19,522 nucleotides of DNA from positions 1 through 19,522 of the forward strand of contig JAFGCA010000569.1 in assembly GCA_016932895.1 (NCBI GenBank), read 5' to 3'. The stretch comes from Sedimentisphaerales bacterium. GTDB taxonomy: Bacteria > Planctomycetota > Phycisphaerae > Sedimentisphaerales > SG8-4. The position numbers and the translations under genes are program-made. Below the pieces are notes generated by a model. The model saw only the letters and a program-made list of their open reading frames with translations. It made no database searches and was not told the DNA's origin. Each line of letters opens with the position of its first letter. The stretch's first letter is position 1. Below, one piece after another: positions 1 through 8,637 of this stretch.

Positions 1-55
<55 letters not shown>

Positions 56-77
56 CCGCACGAAACGTCCGGCAATC

Positions 78-104
78 GCAAATCCCGGCCTAAGGCCGGT
101 TTGC
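78..104 (+). terminator. Stem-loop after the first groEL
   Basis: A perfect 6-bp GC stem (85-90 with 94-99, loop TAA) is extended by a 5-bp outer stem (78-82 with 100-104), with two unpaired bases at 83-84. It starts 22 nt after the groEL stop codon and ends before the fucosidase gene. There is no long T tract, only the TTT in the right arm, so it may be a weak terminator, an attenuator or an mRNA 3'-end stabiliser. Confidence 0.4.
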
Positions 105-138
105 CAGGAGACTGCGTTTCCCAGGAATGGAGCCAATG

Positions 139-1530
139 ATGACCGCAAGAGAATGGAACCAACGGACAGTCATCACCACAGCAATGATCGCTCTGGTGCT
201 CGGGCTTCTCGTCGGCGGCTGCGGCGAGGACCTTCAATTCCCCTCGAAGGAAAAGAAGCCGCTGACCAAAGACGAACGCATGGAATGGTGGCGTGACGCC
301 CGCTTCGGCATGTTCATCCACTGGGGTCTGTACTCGGTCCCGGCGGGAACGTACAAGGGCCGGCGGATCAACGGCATCGGCGAATGGATCATGAATAGTG
401 CAAAGATCCCGGTCGAAGAGTACGAGAAGTACGCCGCGGCGTTCAATCCCGTGGGATTCGACGCCGACCAGTGGGTGCGGCTGGCCAAAAACGCGGGCAT
501 GAAGTACATCGTCATCACCAGCAAGCACCACGACGGCTTCTGCCTCTGGGATTCGCAGGTGAGCGATTGGGACATCATGGACGCCTCGCCGTTCCAGCGT
601 GACATCCTCGCCGAGCTGGCCGCCGCGTGCAAGAAGCACAAGGTCAAGCTGTGCTTCTACCATTCGATCATGGACTGGCACCACCCGGATGCCCAGGCCC
701 CCTTCTACCCCAACTACAACGACACCAAACGGTCGAACCCGAACTTCGACCGCTACGTCGCGGAGTACCTCAAGCCCCAACTGGCCGAACTGCTGACCAA
801 CTACGGGCCCATCGGCGTGCTCTGGTTTGACGGGGAGTGGATCAAGGACTGGACCGAGCCCAAGGGCAAGGACATGTACAGCTACATCCGGGGTCTCCAG
901 CCGGCGATCCTCGTCAACAACCGCGTCGGCAAGGGCCGCAAAGGCATGGAAGGGCTCAGCAAGAGCGATGAATACGCCGGCGACTTCGGCACGCCAGAGC
1001 AGCAGATTCCCGCCACCGGCCTTCCCGGTGTGGACTGGGAAACCTGCATGACCATGAACGACACGTGGGGCTACAAGGCCTACGACGAGAACTGGAAGTC
1101 CTCCGAGGACCTGATCCGCAAGCTGGCCGATATCGCCAGCAAAGGGGGCAACTTCCTGCTCAACGTCGGGCCGACCCCCGAAGGGTTGATCCCGTCCGCC
1201 AGCGTCCAACGCCTCAACGCGATGGGCCGATGGATGGCGGTCAACGCCGAGAGCATCTACGGAACCTCAGCCAGCCCGATCGAACGACCGGCGTGGGGAC
1301 GCTGCACTGCCAAGGGCGACAAGCTCTACCTGCACGTCTTCGACTGGCCCGCCGACGGTACGCTGGAGGTCGCCCTGGCCGGAGCCGACGTACGCAAAGC
1401 GTACTTGCTGGCCGACAAGAAACGAACCAAGCTGCCGGTAACCTGCGAAACCGACACGGTGACCGTGTCGGTGCCCGCGCAGGCGCCGGATTCGATAGAT
1501 AGTGTGATCGTGCTCGAACGGAATCAATGA
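139..1530 (+). CDS. Alpha-L-fucosidase, GH29, predicted lipoprotein
   Basis: A retaining exo-glycosidase that releases alpha-L-fucose from glycans. The frame opens at 127, but GGAG at 129-132 lies 6 nt before the ATG at 139, so that start is preferred; residue numbers here count from 127. A basic N-terminus, a hydrophobic stretch and the lipobox Val-Gly-Gly-Cys32 indicate export and lipid anchoring. GH29 motifs are clear: FGMFIHWG with His65, KHHDGF with His134-His135, and LWFDGEW with Asp235 as probable nucleophile. Glu291 (in TPEQQ) and Glu305 (in WETCMT) are acid/base candidates that cannot be separated by eye. NFLLNVGP is also conserved, and a C-terminal beta-type domain follows. Full length is usual for the family. 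It sits oddly between two chaperonin loci, 48 nt ahead of groES. Confidence 0.93.
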   Translation: MTAREWNQRTVITTAMIALVLGLLVGGCGEDLQFPSKEKKPLTKDERMEWWRDARFGMFIHWGLYSVPAGTYKGRRINGIGEWIMNSAKIPVEEYEKYAAAFNPVGFDADQWVRLAKNAGMKYIVITSKHHDGFCLWDSQVSDWDIMDASPFQRDILAELAAACKKHKVKLCFYHSIMDWHHPDAQAPFYPNYNDTKRSNPNFDRYVAEYLKPQLAELLTNYGPIGVLWFDGEWIKDWTEPKGKDMYSYIRGLQPAILVNNRVGKGRKGMEGLSKSDEYAGDFGTPEQQIPATGLPGVDWETCMTMNDTWGYKAYDENWKSSEDLIRKLADIASKGGNFLLNVGPTPEGLIPSASVQRLNAMGRWMAVNAESIYGTSASPIERPAWGRCTAKGDKLYLHVFDWPADGTLEVALAGADVRKAYLLADKKRTKLPVTCETDTVTVSVPAQAPDSIDSVIVLERNQ

Positions 1531-1536
1531 CAGGTA

Positions 1537-1545
1537 TGCCATAAT
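1537..1545 (+). promoter_or_regulatory. Possible extended -10 promoter for groES
   Basis: TG-C-CATAAT (1537-1545) resembles an extended -10 element in the 48-nt gap between the fucosidase and groES. No convincing -35 is present, and no CIRCE-type dyad (HrcA operator) was seen. The chaperone genes may instead be co-transcribed from upstream. Confidence 0.3.
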
Positions 1546-1578
1546 CACAACCACTTGTTGGAGAAGGAGTCATAGGAT

Positions 1579-1869
1579 ATGAAACTGAAACCCTTGGATG
1601 ACAGAGTAGTGATCAAGCCGCTGGAAGCCCAGGAAAAGACGACCGGCGGGATCTTCCTGCCGGATGCCGCCAGGGAAAAACCGCAGATCGGCAAGGTCGT
1701 TTGGGTCGGCCCGGGCAAAGTCCAGGACGACGGCAAGCGGACCCCCATGTCCGTCAAGAAAAACGACGAGGTCATCTACGGCAAGTACATGGGCAACGAG
1801 ATCGAGATCGACGGCGAAAAGTACGTCATCACCCGAGAGAGTGACCTTCTGGGCATCGTCGAGAAGTAG
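1579..1869 (+). CDS. groES: Co-chaperonin GroES
   Basis: A 96-residue protein of normal GroES length. It opens with the family N-terminus (KLKPLDDRVVIKP) and has the mobile loop at about residues 17-31, including the Ile-Phe-Leu tripeptide that docks on the GroEL apical domain. The GKVVWVGPGK strand and the C-terminal DLLGIVE ending are also typical. As a heptameric lid it should cap the GroEL folding chamber in the cytoplasm. AAGGAG at 1564-1569, 9 nt before the ATG, supports the start. The tail-less groEL follows after 63 nt, so the two probably form a bicistronic unit. Which of the two GroEL proteins it prefers cannot be told from sequence. Confidence 0.96.
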   Translation: MKLKPLDDRVVIKPLEAQEKTTGGIFLPDAAREKPQIGKVVWVGPGKVQDDGKRTPMSVKKNDEVIYGKYMGNEIEIDGEKYVITRESDLLGIVEK

Positions 1870-1920
1870 CACGGAAGGCAAACGAAGGGACCCGGGCCAC
1901 CGGGAGAGATGATCTTTTAG

Positions 1921-3555
<1,635 letters not shown>

Positions 3556-3563
3556 GTAAGGTC

Positions 3564-3614
3564 CCGGGCCGTGGCCCATTTGCCGATGCAAGGCCAATGG
3601 GCCACGCCGCCCGG
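3564..3614 (+). promoter_or_regulatory. Long hairpin immediately upstream of dnaJ
   Basis: A perfect 10-bp inverted repeat pairs 3571-3580 with 3596-3605 around a 15-nt loop. The stem extends by C3570-G3606 and, after a 2-nt bulge, by 3564-3569 with 3609-3614. It fills most of the 69-nt gap between groEL and dnaJ. The only weak ribosome-binding candidate for dnaJ (GGA at 3613-3615) is at its base, so it could restrain dnaJ translation, act as an attenuator, or mark a processing site. There is no T tract. Confidence 0.55.
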
Positions 3615-3624
3615 ATAGCAGCTT

Positions 3625-4758
3625 ATGGCCAAACGGGATTACTACGAAGTATTGGGGGTCGGGAAGAACGCCTCGGCCGACGACATCAAGCGCGCATACC
3701 GGCGCCTGGCGATCAAGTTTCACCCCGACAAGAATCCCGGCGACAAGGAAGCCGAGAACAAATTCAAGGAGTGCGCCGAGGCCTACGAGGTTCTCAGCGA
3801 CGCCGAGAAGCGCAAGCAGTACGACCAGTTCGGTCATGAGGGGTTGCGCGGCGCCGGCATGCACGATTTCTCGCGTATGAACGTCGAGGACATCTTCAGC
3901 ATGTTCGGGTTCGACGATTTCTTCAGCGGGATCTTCGGCGGAGGTCGACGCGGCGGCGGGGGTCGACGCGGCGGTCCGGCCCGGGGCTACGATCTCGAAA
4001 CCAGCGTCGAGCTGACGCTCCAGGAAATCGCCCACGGCGCCGAGAAGACGATTGAATTCACCCGCCAGGACCGCTGCCCCGACTGTAGTGGCAGCGGCGC
4101 CGCCAAGGGCAGTCAGCCGACCCGATGCTCGCTTTGTGGAGGCACCGGACAGGTCGCCAAAGGGGGCGGCTTTTTCCAGATGGTTTCGGCGTGCCCTCAA
4201 TGTCGCGGGGAAGGCAAGGTGGTCACCGACCCGTGCCGCAAGTGCAAGGGCAGCGGACGCGTACCCAAGAAACGCACGGTCAAGATCAAAGTGCCCGCCG
4301 GCGTCCACGAGGGCCAGGGCATCCGCGTCGGGGGCGAAGGCGAGCCGGGCCGCAGTGGAGGCCCCAACGGGGACCTCTATTGCTACGTCCGCGTCAAGCC
4401 GCACGAATTCCTCGAACGCGATGGAAACAACCTCATCGCCGTCGTGCCCATCAGCTTCACGCAGGCGACGCTCGGCGCAACGATCGACGTGCCCAGCCTC
4501 AACGGCAAACAACAGTTGAAAATCCCGGCCGGAACCCAGTACGGCAGCCTCTTTCGCATCCGCAGCCAGGGACTGCCCGACATACGCACCGGACGCCGCG
4601 GCGACCAGCTCGTGCAGGTCACCGTCGAAACACCCGCCAATCTGAACGCCAAACAGGAAGAGCTGCTGCGGCAATTCGCCCAGACCGAAAACAAGCGGGT
4701 CTCCCCGAAATCACAAGGCTTCTTCGAGAAATTGAAGCGACATTTCGGTAACCACTGA
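3625..4758 (+). CDS. dnaJ: Chaperone protein DnaJ
   Basis: A 377-residue type I Hsp40 that stimulates DnaK ATPase activity and delivers unfolded clients. The N-terminal J domain has the essential His33-Pro34-Asp35 and QFGHEG at its end. A Gly/Phe-rich linker with a [13 protein letters not shown] run follows. The zinc-binding region has four CxxCxGxG motifs, with cysteine pairs at 151/154, 168/171, 190/193 and 204/207. The C-terminal substrate-binding beta domains contain [13 protein letters not shown] and [16 protein letters not shown]. Length and domain order are canonical. The ribosome-binding site is poor and lies at the foot of a hairpin. Its stop codon overlaps the grpE start by one base, indicating translational coupling. 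Confidence 0.97.
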   Translation: MAKRDYYEVLGVGKNASADDIKRAYRRLAIKFHPDKNPGDKEAENKFKECAEAYEVLSDAEKRKQYDQFGHEGLRGAGMHDFSRMNVEDIFSMFGFDDFFSGIFGGGRRGGGGRRGGPARGYDLETSVELTLQEIAHGAEKTIEFTRQDRCPDCSGSGAAKGSQPTRCSLCGGTGQVAKGGGFFQMVSACPQCRGEGKVVTDPCRKCKGSGRVPKKRTVKIKVPAGVHEGQGIRVGGEGEPGRSGGPNGDLYCYVRVKPHEFLERDGNNLIAVVPISFTQATLGATIDVPSLNGKQQLKIPAGTQYGSLFRIRSQGLPDIRTGRRGDQLVQVTVETPANLNAKQEELLRQFAQTENKRVSPKSQGFFEKLKRHFGNH

Positions 4759-5390
4759 TGACGGATAAAAAGAAACCCAAAGACAGAGACGCCAAGGCGC
4801 TGCGCAAGGAGTTGGAGCAGCTCGAAGAACGATCGGCCGGTCTGCAAAAGGAGCGAGACGAGCTGTTCGAGAAGCTCCAGCGCGTCCTGGCCGACTACGC
4901 CAATTTCCAGAAGCGCTCGTCCAAACAGATCAGCGACAGCGTGACGTACGAAAAGGAAAACATCATACGAACGCTGCTGCCCGTGCTGGACAACTTCGAG
5001 CACACGTTGCAGAAATCGCACGCGGCCGAGAGTGTGGAAGTCGTCCTCAAGGGCGTTCAGATCATCTACGACCAGATGAACGGCGTTTTGGCCTCGCACG
5101 GCGTGGAGCAAATCCAGGCGTTGGATGAGACGTTCGACCCGGCCCGACACGAGGCGATGCTGCGGCGCGAGGAGCCCGACAAACCCGATCATGCCATCCT
5201 GGAGGAATTTCAGAAGGGCTATCAACTGAACGGCCGGGTTATTCGGCCCAGCAAGGTCGTGGTCAATCGAATTGAGGCCAAGGAGAAGGCCGAAACACAG
5301 GAACAACCAGCACCTCCAGCCGAAGAGGTCCCCGAGGAGGCTCAGGACGCCGAGAGGGACACTTGCGAGCGCGAGGGGGGCACGGAGTAA
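4758..5390 (+). CDS. grpE: Nucleotide exchange factor GrpE
   Basis: A 210-residue protein that promotes ADP release from DnaK. The N-terminal third is highly charged and predicted to form the long dimeric coiled coil (about residues 10-50). Family segments follow: LADYANFQKR, the LLPVLDNFEH helix, and the C-terminal beta domain with FDPARHEAM and GYQLNGRVIRPSKVVV. An acidic Glu/Pro/Ala tail follows that domain. The ATG at 4758 overlaps the dnaJ TGA (sequence TGATG), so translation is coupled. The order dnaJ-grpE with no dnaK between differs from the common grpE-dnaK-dnaJ arrangement; dnaK must be encoded elsewhere. Confidence 0.95.
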   Translation: MTDKKKPKDRDAKALRKELEQLEERSAGLQKERDELFEKLQRVLADYANFQKRSSKQISDSVTYEKENIIRTLLPVLDNFEHTLQKSHAAESVEVVLKGVQIIYDQMNGVLASHGVEQIQALDETFDPARHEAMLRREEPDKPDHAILEEFQKGYQLNGRVIRPSKVVVNRIEAKEKAETQEQPAPPAEEVPEEAQDAERDTCEREGGTE

Positions 5391-5395
5391 CAGCT

Positions 5396-5704
5396 ATGCC
5401 GACCTACGAATACGAATGCCAACAATGCGGGCACGAGTTCGAGCAGTTTCAGAGCATCACCGCCAACGCGCTGCGCAAATGCCCTGAGTGCAGCAAGCTG
5501 TCCTTGAAGCGGCTGATTGGGACCGGGGCCGGGATCATCTTCAAAGGGTCCGGCTTCTACGAAACCGATTATCGCAGCGACAGCTACAAGAAAGCCGCCC
5601 AGAAGGACAAGGGCGGATCCTCCACGAAAAGCTCCGACAAGAAAGAGAAGAAGACCGAAAGCACATCTGCCGCGCCTGCCGCGGAAAAGAAGAAATCCGC
5701 GTAG
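5396..5704 (+). CDS. FmdB-type zinc-ribbon protein
   Basis: A 102-residue small protein. It begins MPTYEYEC, and two CxxC pairs (Cys8/Cys11 and Cys29/Cys32) form a single zinc ribbon of the FmdB/CxxC_CXXC_SSSS family. The downstream segment IFKGSGFYETDYR is also typical of that family. The C-terminal third is low-complexity, rich in Lys, Ser, Glu and Ala, and probably disordered. The frame is open further upstream, but GGAG at 5384-5387 lies 8 nt before the ATG at 5396 and the domain begins there. It follows grpE by 5 nt and is likely the last gene of the chaperone operon. The family's function is not well established; a regulatory or accessory role is inferred only from the zinc ribbon. Confidence 0.88.
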   Translation: MPTYEYECQQCGHEFEQFQSITANALRKCPECSKLSLKRLIGTGAGIIFKGSGFYETDYRSDSYKKAAQKDKGGSSTKSSDKKEKKTESTSAAPAAEKKKSA

Positions 5705-5742
5705 TCACTCACGAAGTCCCCTTCTGCCTGCAAGGCCCGGTG

Positions 5743-7107
5743 TCACTTCCCACGCGGGCCCGCCTTCGTCGCCGGCGCGATCCAGTCGTAGCTGGGAAGA
5801 GTCCTTCCGTCTTTGAGCCGAATGCCGGCGGCATGCATCGGTGATTTCCCGTCGGTGCCGGTCGGCCGGGTCGATATCGCCGCGATACCGAGACTCTCCG
5901 TCGAGACCACTTCACCTGTGTCGGACGTACCGTTGGAGTTGCGGTCGAACCAGACGGACAGGCCCTTGAGCTCGGTTCCAGCCAGAGCCCCGTCGCGGTT
6001 GTCGTCGAGCATATCCAGAGCCCGGTAGCCGTTGGGGAACAGCAGCCACCACGTCACCGAACCGAACAGCTCGCGGCCCGAGGTGATGCGGCCGTCACGA
6101 CCGCTGTCCCACGCCAGGAAGCCCGTGGTGGGCTTGACCCAGGACCGCCGCTCAACGGCGCCGTCGCCGTCCAGATCGAAGGAAACCACGCGGGCCGGAG
6201 CCAGCAGATCGGCGAGCGATTCGGCGCCCTGCAAACTGAAGACAACCGGCGTAATGGGCCCCAGCGGCAGCTTGTCCAGGATCGCCAGAGCGTCTTTCAT
6301 GCCGGCAATCCTCTCGGCCACGTCGGCCGGGATCTCGGCCTCCGCCTCCCACAGTCGGATATAGGCGTTGCCCGCTTCGTAACTGACGATCTCGCGCAGC
6401 CCGCCCAGGGGCCGGTATTCGCGCTGCAGGTCGTCCTGAATCGCCAGTTCGTAGGCCGCCAAATAGGTCTGCTTGACACTGTCCAGGGCGATGGTCCGAA
6501 GCAGCGCCGGCATCAGAACCGGGCTTGTGTCATCGAAATACTCCACGTACTGCTCGCCCAGGCTGGCCTGGCCCAGGTAGTACAGCGCGTTGTTGGGATC
6601 GCGCGCGATCGCCTGATAGAAGTTCCACTGCGCTGAGGCCGCGTGCCCGAGGAGCTGCTCCTGGCCCGGTTGCTTCGGCTGCCAGCCCTGCGCCCGCAGC
6701 TCCTCCTCAAGGGCCCAGCGACGCTCATAAAACGCGGATCGGTTGTCGTTCGTCAGGTCCGCGGTCGATTCCAGCCCGAACTCCGCCAGGGCAATCCTCG
6801 TCGCCTCCGCTCGCCGTGCCCCGCTCAGGTAATCCTCCCACCACCAATAGTAAAGCAGAGAAGACGCTCGTTGCTCGTCGAAGGTGCCCACGAGGAAGGC
6901 CTTGTTGGCGAAGGCCAGGTAGTGAATCCGCGCGAGGATATAGTACCCGCTGGGGTCGTTGGGCTCTTCCTTGATGTAGGCCGCGGCGTTTTCAATGAGC
7001 CGCTCAGCCGGCACGTACTCCGGCAGTGAGAACCGCCCCGCCGCCACCGAGGCCCACAATCCCACAACCACAATCAACAGCGCTGAACCGCATCGAATCC
7101 GTTGCAT
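5743..7107 (-). CDS. Secreted protein with helical (TPR-like) region and EF-hand-like loops
   Basis: 454 residues from the ATG at 7107. That start is chosen because a signal peptide follows directly (hydrophobic residues 8-19, cleavage near Ala23), GAGGG precedes it, and a promoter lies inside the longer open frame. The N-terminal ~300 residues are helical and resemble tetratricopeptide-like scaffolds (RLIENAAAYIKEEPNDPSGYYILARIHYLA), though repeats are irregular. The C-terminal part has DxDxDG-type loops: FDLDGDGAVE at about 309, DSGRDGRITSGRE at about 332, DDNRDGALAGTEL at about 366 and DRNSNGTSDTGEV at about 388. These suggest calcium binding. It is convergent with fmdB. No enzyme motif was recognised, so function is unknown; an envelope or extracellular location is likely. 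Confidence 0.8.
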   Translation of the reverse strand: MQRIRCGSALLIVVVGLWASVAAGRFSLPEYVPAERLIENAAAYIKEEPNDPSGYYILARIHYLAFANKAFLVGTFDEQRASSLLYYWWWEDYLSGARRAEATRIALAEFGLESTADLTNDNRSAFYERRWALEEELRAQGWQPKQPGQEQLLGHAASAQWNFYQAIARDPNNALYYLGQASLGEQYVEYFDDTSPVLMPALLRTIALDSVKQTYLAAYELAIQDDLQREYRPLGGLREIVSYEAGNAYIRLWEAEAEIPADVAERIAGMKDALAILDKLPLGPITPVVFSLQGAESLADLLAPARVVSFDLDGDGAVERRSWVKPTTGFLAWDSGRDGRITSGRELFGSVTWWLLFPNGYRALDMLDDNRDGALAGTELKGLSVWFDRNSNGTSDTGEVVSTESLGIAAISTRPTGTDGKSPMHAAGIRLKDGRTLPSYDWIAPATKAGPRGK

Positions 7108-7200
7108 GGTTTCACCCTCAACAACAATGGGCCGTAGTGAACCTTCGCTGGAAACACGACCAACTCCGGCTTCACTCTCGTCTCCCCACAGCACCCTTTG

Positions 7201-7229
7201 ATTGTACGATCTGGGCGCGTCCGCGTCAA
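7201..7229 (-). promoter_or_regulatory. Sigma70-type promoter for the EF-hand-like protein gene
   Basis: On the minus strand, TTGACG (7224-7229) and TACAAT (7201-7206) are separated by exactly 17 nt. Transcription would start near 7194, giving an ~87-nt leader before the ATG at 7107. The promoter supports that start over the longer frame. Confidence 0.65.
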
Positions 7230-7259
7230 GAAGCCTTCCCGGGCGAGCGAACCCATCGC

Positions 7260-7276
7260 CAAGGCCTGCGGCCTTG
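7260..7276 (-). terminator. Stem-loop after the DUF5658-like gene
   Basis: A 7-bp perfect stem with a 3-nt loop (CAAGGCC, GCA, GGCCTTG on the minus strand) lies 52 nt after the stop codon of the membrane-protein gene and just ahead of the next promoter. That position suits a terminator, but no T tract follows. Confidence 0.35.
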
Positions 7277-7327
7277 ACGCTGCCACCCTGCCGCGTCAAG
7301 CGAACGTCGGCACGACACGGCGAGACA

Positions 7328-8401
7328 TCAAGCGATGAGCAGGGAATTGCAGGTGGTCCAGCGGAGAATCAGGACGGTGTAGACCACGCCGACCCACCAG
7401 GAGCCGACCTGGGCCAGTCGACAGCGCCGCGCGATCAGAAACAAGGCGGCCGCCCCGACCGTCAGCGCCAGCTTGAATACTACCACATGGGAAAAGTTCG
7501 CCATCAGGGAGTTGGCGACCGGGTTGAGTTCCCATATTCCGGCCGCCGCCCGACCCAGGAGCGTGCAGACCAGATCGTACAGGCTCAACACCACCACGAC
7601 TGCGACGAGCCGCCAAACCTGGCTGGAGGAATCGCCCGAGAAATCGGCACTGTGTCGAAGATGCCCGATGGGAGGCCGACAGCAAAGCAAGGTGCCGAAC
7701 GCCCAGACGGCCAGGGCAAAGCCGGCAATAGTGACACCGGAAAAAAGCATTTCCGGGGCTCCGCGCGCCGGCTCGCATTGCGCATCGAGTTCCGCGTAGC
7801 GCTGCTTCAGCGTTGCCACCCGCTCGAGTAGTTCCGGTGTCGCCGCAAAATTCCTGACCACCACGGCCCACTGGCCCGAAGCCACCTGCACGCCGCCTAT
7901 CGCCATCAGGGCCTTCACCTTGCTTTCCGGCGGGTCCTCCCCCAGGAGAGTCTCGAGGATCGTAATCGTCCGGCCGGGCGTAACCATTTCCGCATCGCCG
8001 ACTCCGGTGCAAATCACCATGCCCTCTTCGGCCAGATGCCGCTCGACCGTCGCCGCTTCTCGACCGCGGGGCCCGGGGCCGGGAGATCCGGGGCGAAACG
8101 GCCCTCGCCGGAACCGCGCCACCCCTGTGGTTAGCACCTTCAGCCCGTTGACGCACACCCCCTTGTCGGTCCGTTGCACGGTGTAGGGCGGCGGCAAGTA
8201 ACGGCCCTTGAAGACGACAAAACCGGCGTCGATCTCTGCCGCAGCGTCGTCAGATGCTACGGAAGCCCCCCTGTTGGCACCGAACCTGCCTCCCCTCGCG
8301 GCGCGGGCCAGTGCCGCGTCTCCGACGAAGAACAAGACTGTGGCCAATACCCAAATGCTCCCAACCTTCTGACGCATCTTTTTGCGCTCCCGACACATCA
8401 T
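7328..8401 (-). CDS. Membrane protein with unknown ectodomain and DUF5658-like C-terminus
   Basis: 357 residues from the ATG at 8401, preceded by AAGGA at 6 nt. The frame is open further upstream but without a plausible start. An N-terminal signal-type segment (about residues 14-32) leads to ~180 residues of probable extracytoplasmic sequence, including a Pro/Gly/Arg-rich stretch and a region reading GRTITILETLLG. Four hydrophobic helices follow, at about 217-240, 262-283, 302-323 and 332-354. The second has YDLVCTL and is followed by ELNPVANSLM near 291; this Asp...Glu-x-Asn-Pro pattern resembles DUF5658 membrane proteins. Function is unknown. It is separated from its downstream neighbour by a hairpin and a new promoter, so the two are probably not one operon. 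Confidence 0.72.
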   Translation of the reverse strand: MMCRERKKMRQKVGSIWVLATVLFFVGDAALARAARGGRFGANRGASVASDDAAAEIDAGFVVFKGRYLPPPYTVQRTDKGVCVNGLKVLTTGVARFRRGPFRPGSPGPGPRGREAATVERHLAEEGMVICTGVGDAEMVTPGRTITILETLLGEDPPESKVKALMAIGGVQVASGQWAVVVRNFAATPELLERVATLKQRYAELDAQCEPARGAPEMLFSGVTIAGFALAVWAFGTLLCCRPPIGHLRHSADFSGDSSSQVWRLVAVVVVLSLYDLVCTLLGRAAAGIWELNPVANSLMANFSHVVVFKLALTVGAAALFLIARRCRLAQVGSWWVGVVYTVLILRWTTCNSLLIA

Positions 8402-8637
8402 CCTGCATCCTTCTCTTCCACGACTCTCTCGACCCGTCACCCCGGGCCATACCGCGCGCAGCCAGCCGCTGACAGGCTGCGACTCTTCCGTTTCCAGGTA
8501 GGTGGTCAAGCGTTGGGTTTGGTTACAGGTGTCTGTGGATTTTTGGCAAATCAAAGCGCCGTAAGGTATGCATAAACCGACGATGCGCGTGGCCGGGTCG
8601 TAAGAAACCGTTGTGCCGTGTCGGAGCGTCTGTCGCG

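Noticed and set aside
1530..1579. CIRCE (HrcA operator) upstream of groES
   Set aside because: The gap was read for the TTAGCACTC/GAGTGCTAA dyad and none is present.
4383..5306. A 307-codon minus-strand frame opposite dnaJ/grpE
   Set aside because: Antisense to two confidently identified, translationally coupled genes, with no recognisable domain.
5732..5766. Imperfect inverted repeat between the convergent fmdB and EF-hand-like genes
   Set aside because: AAGGC/GCCTT pairing is interrupted by a 4-nt bulge and overlaps the stop codon of the minus gene; too weak to call a bidirectional terminator.
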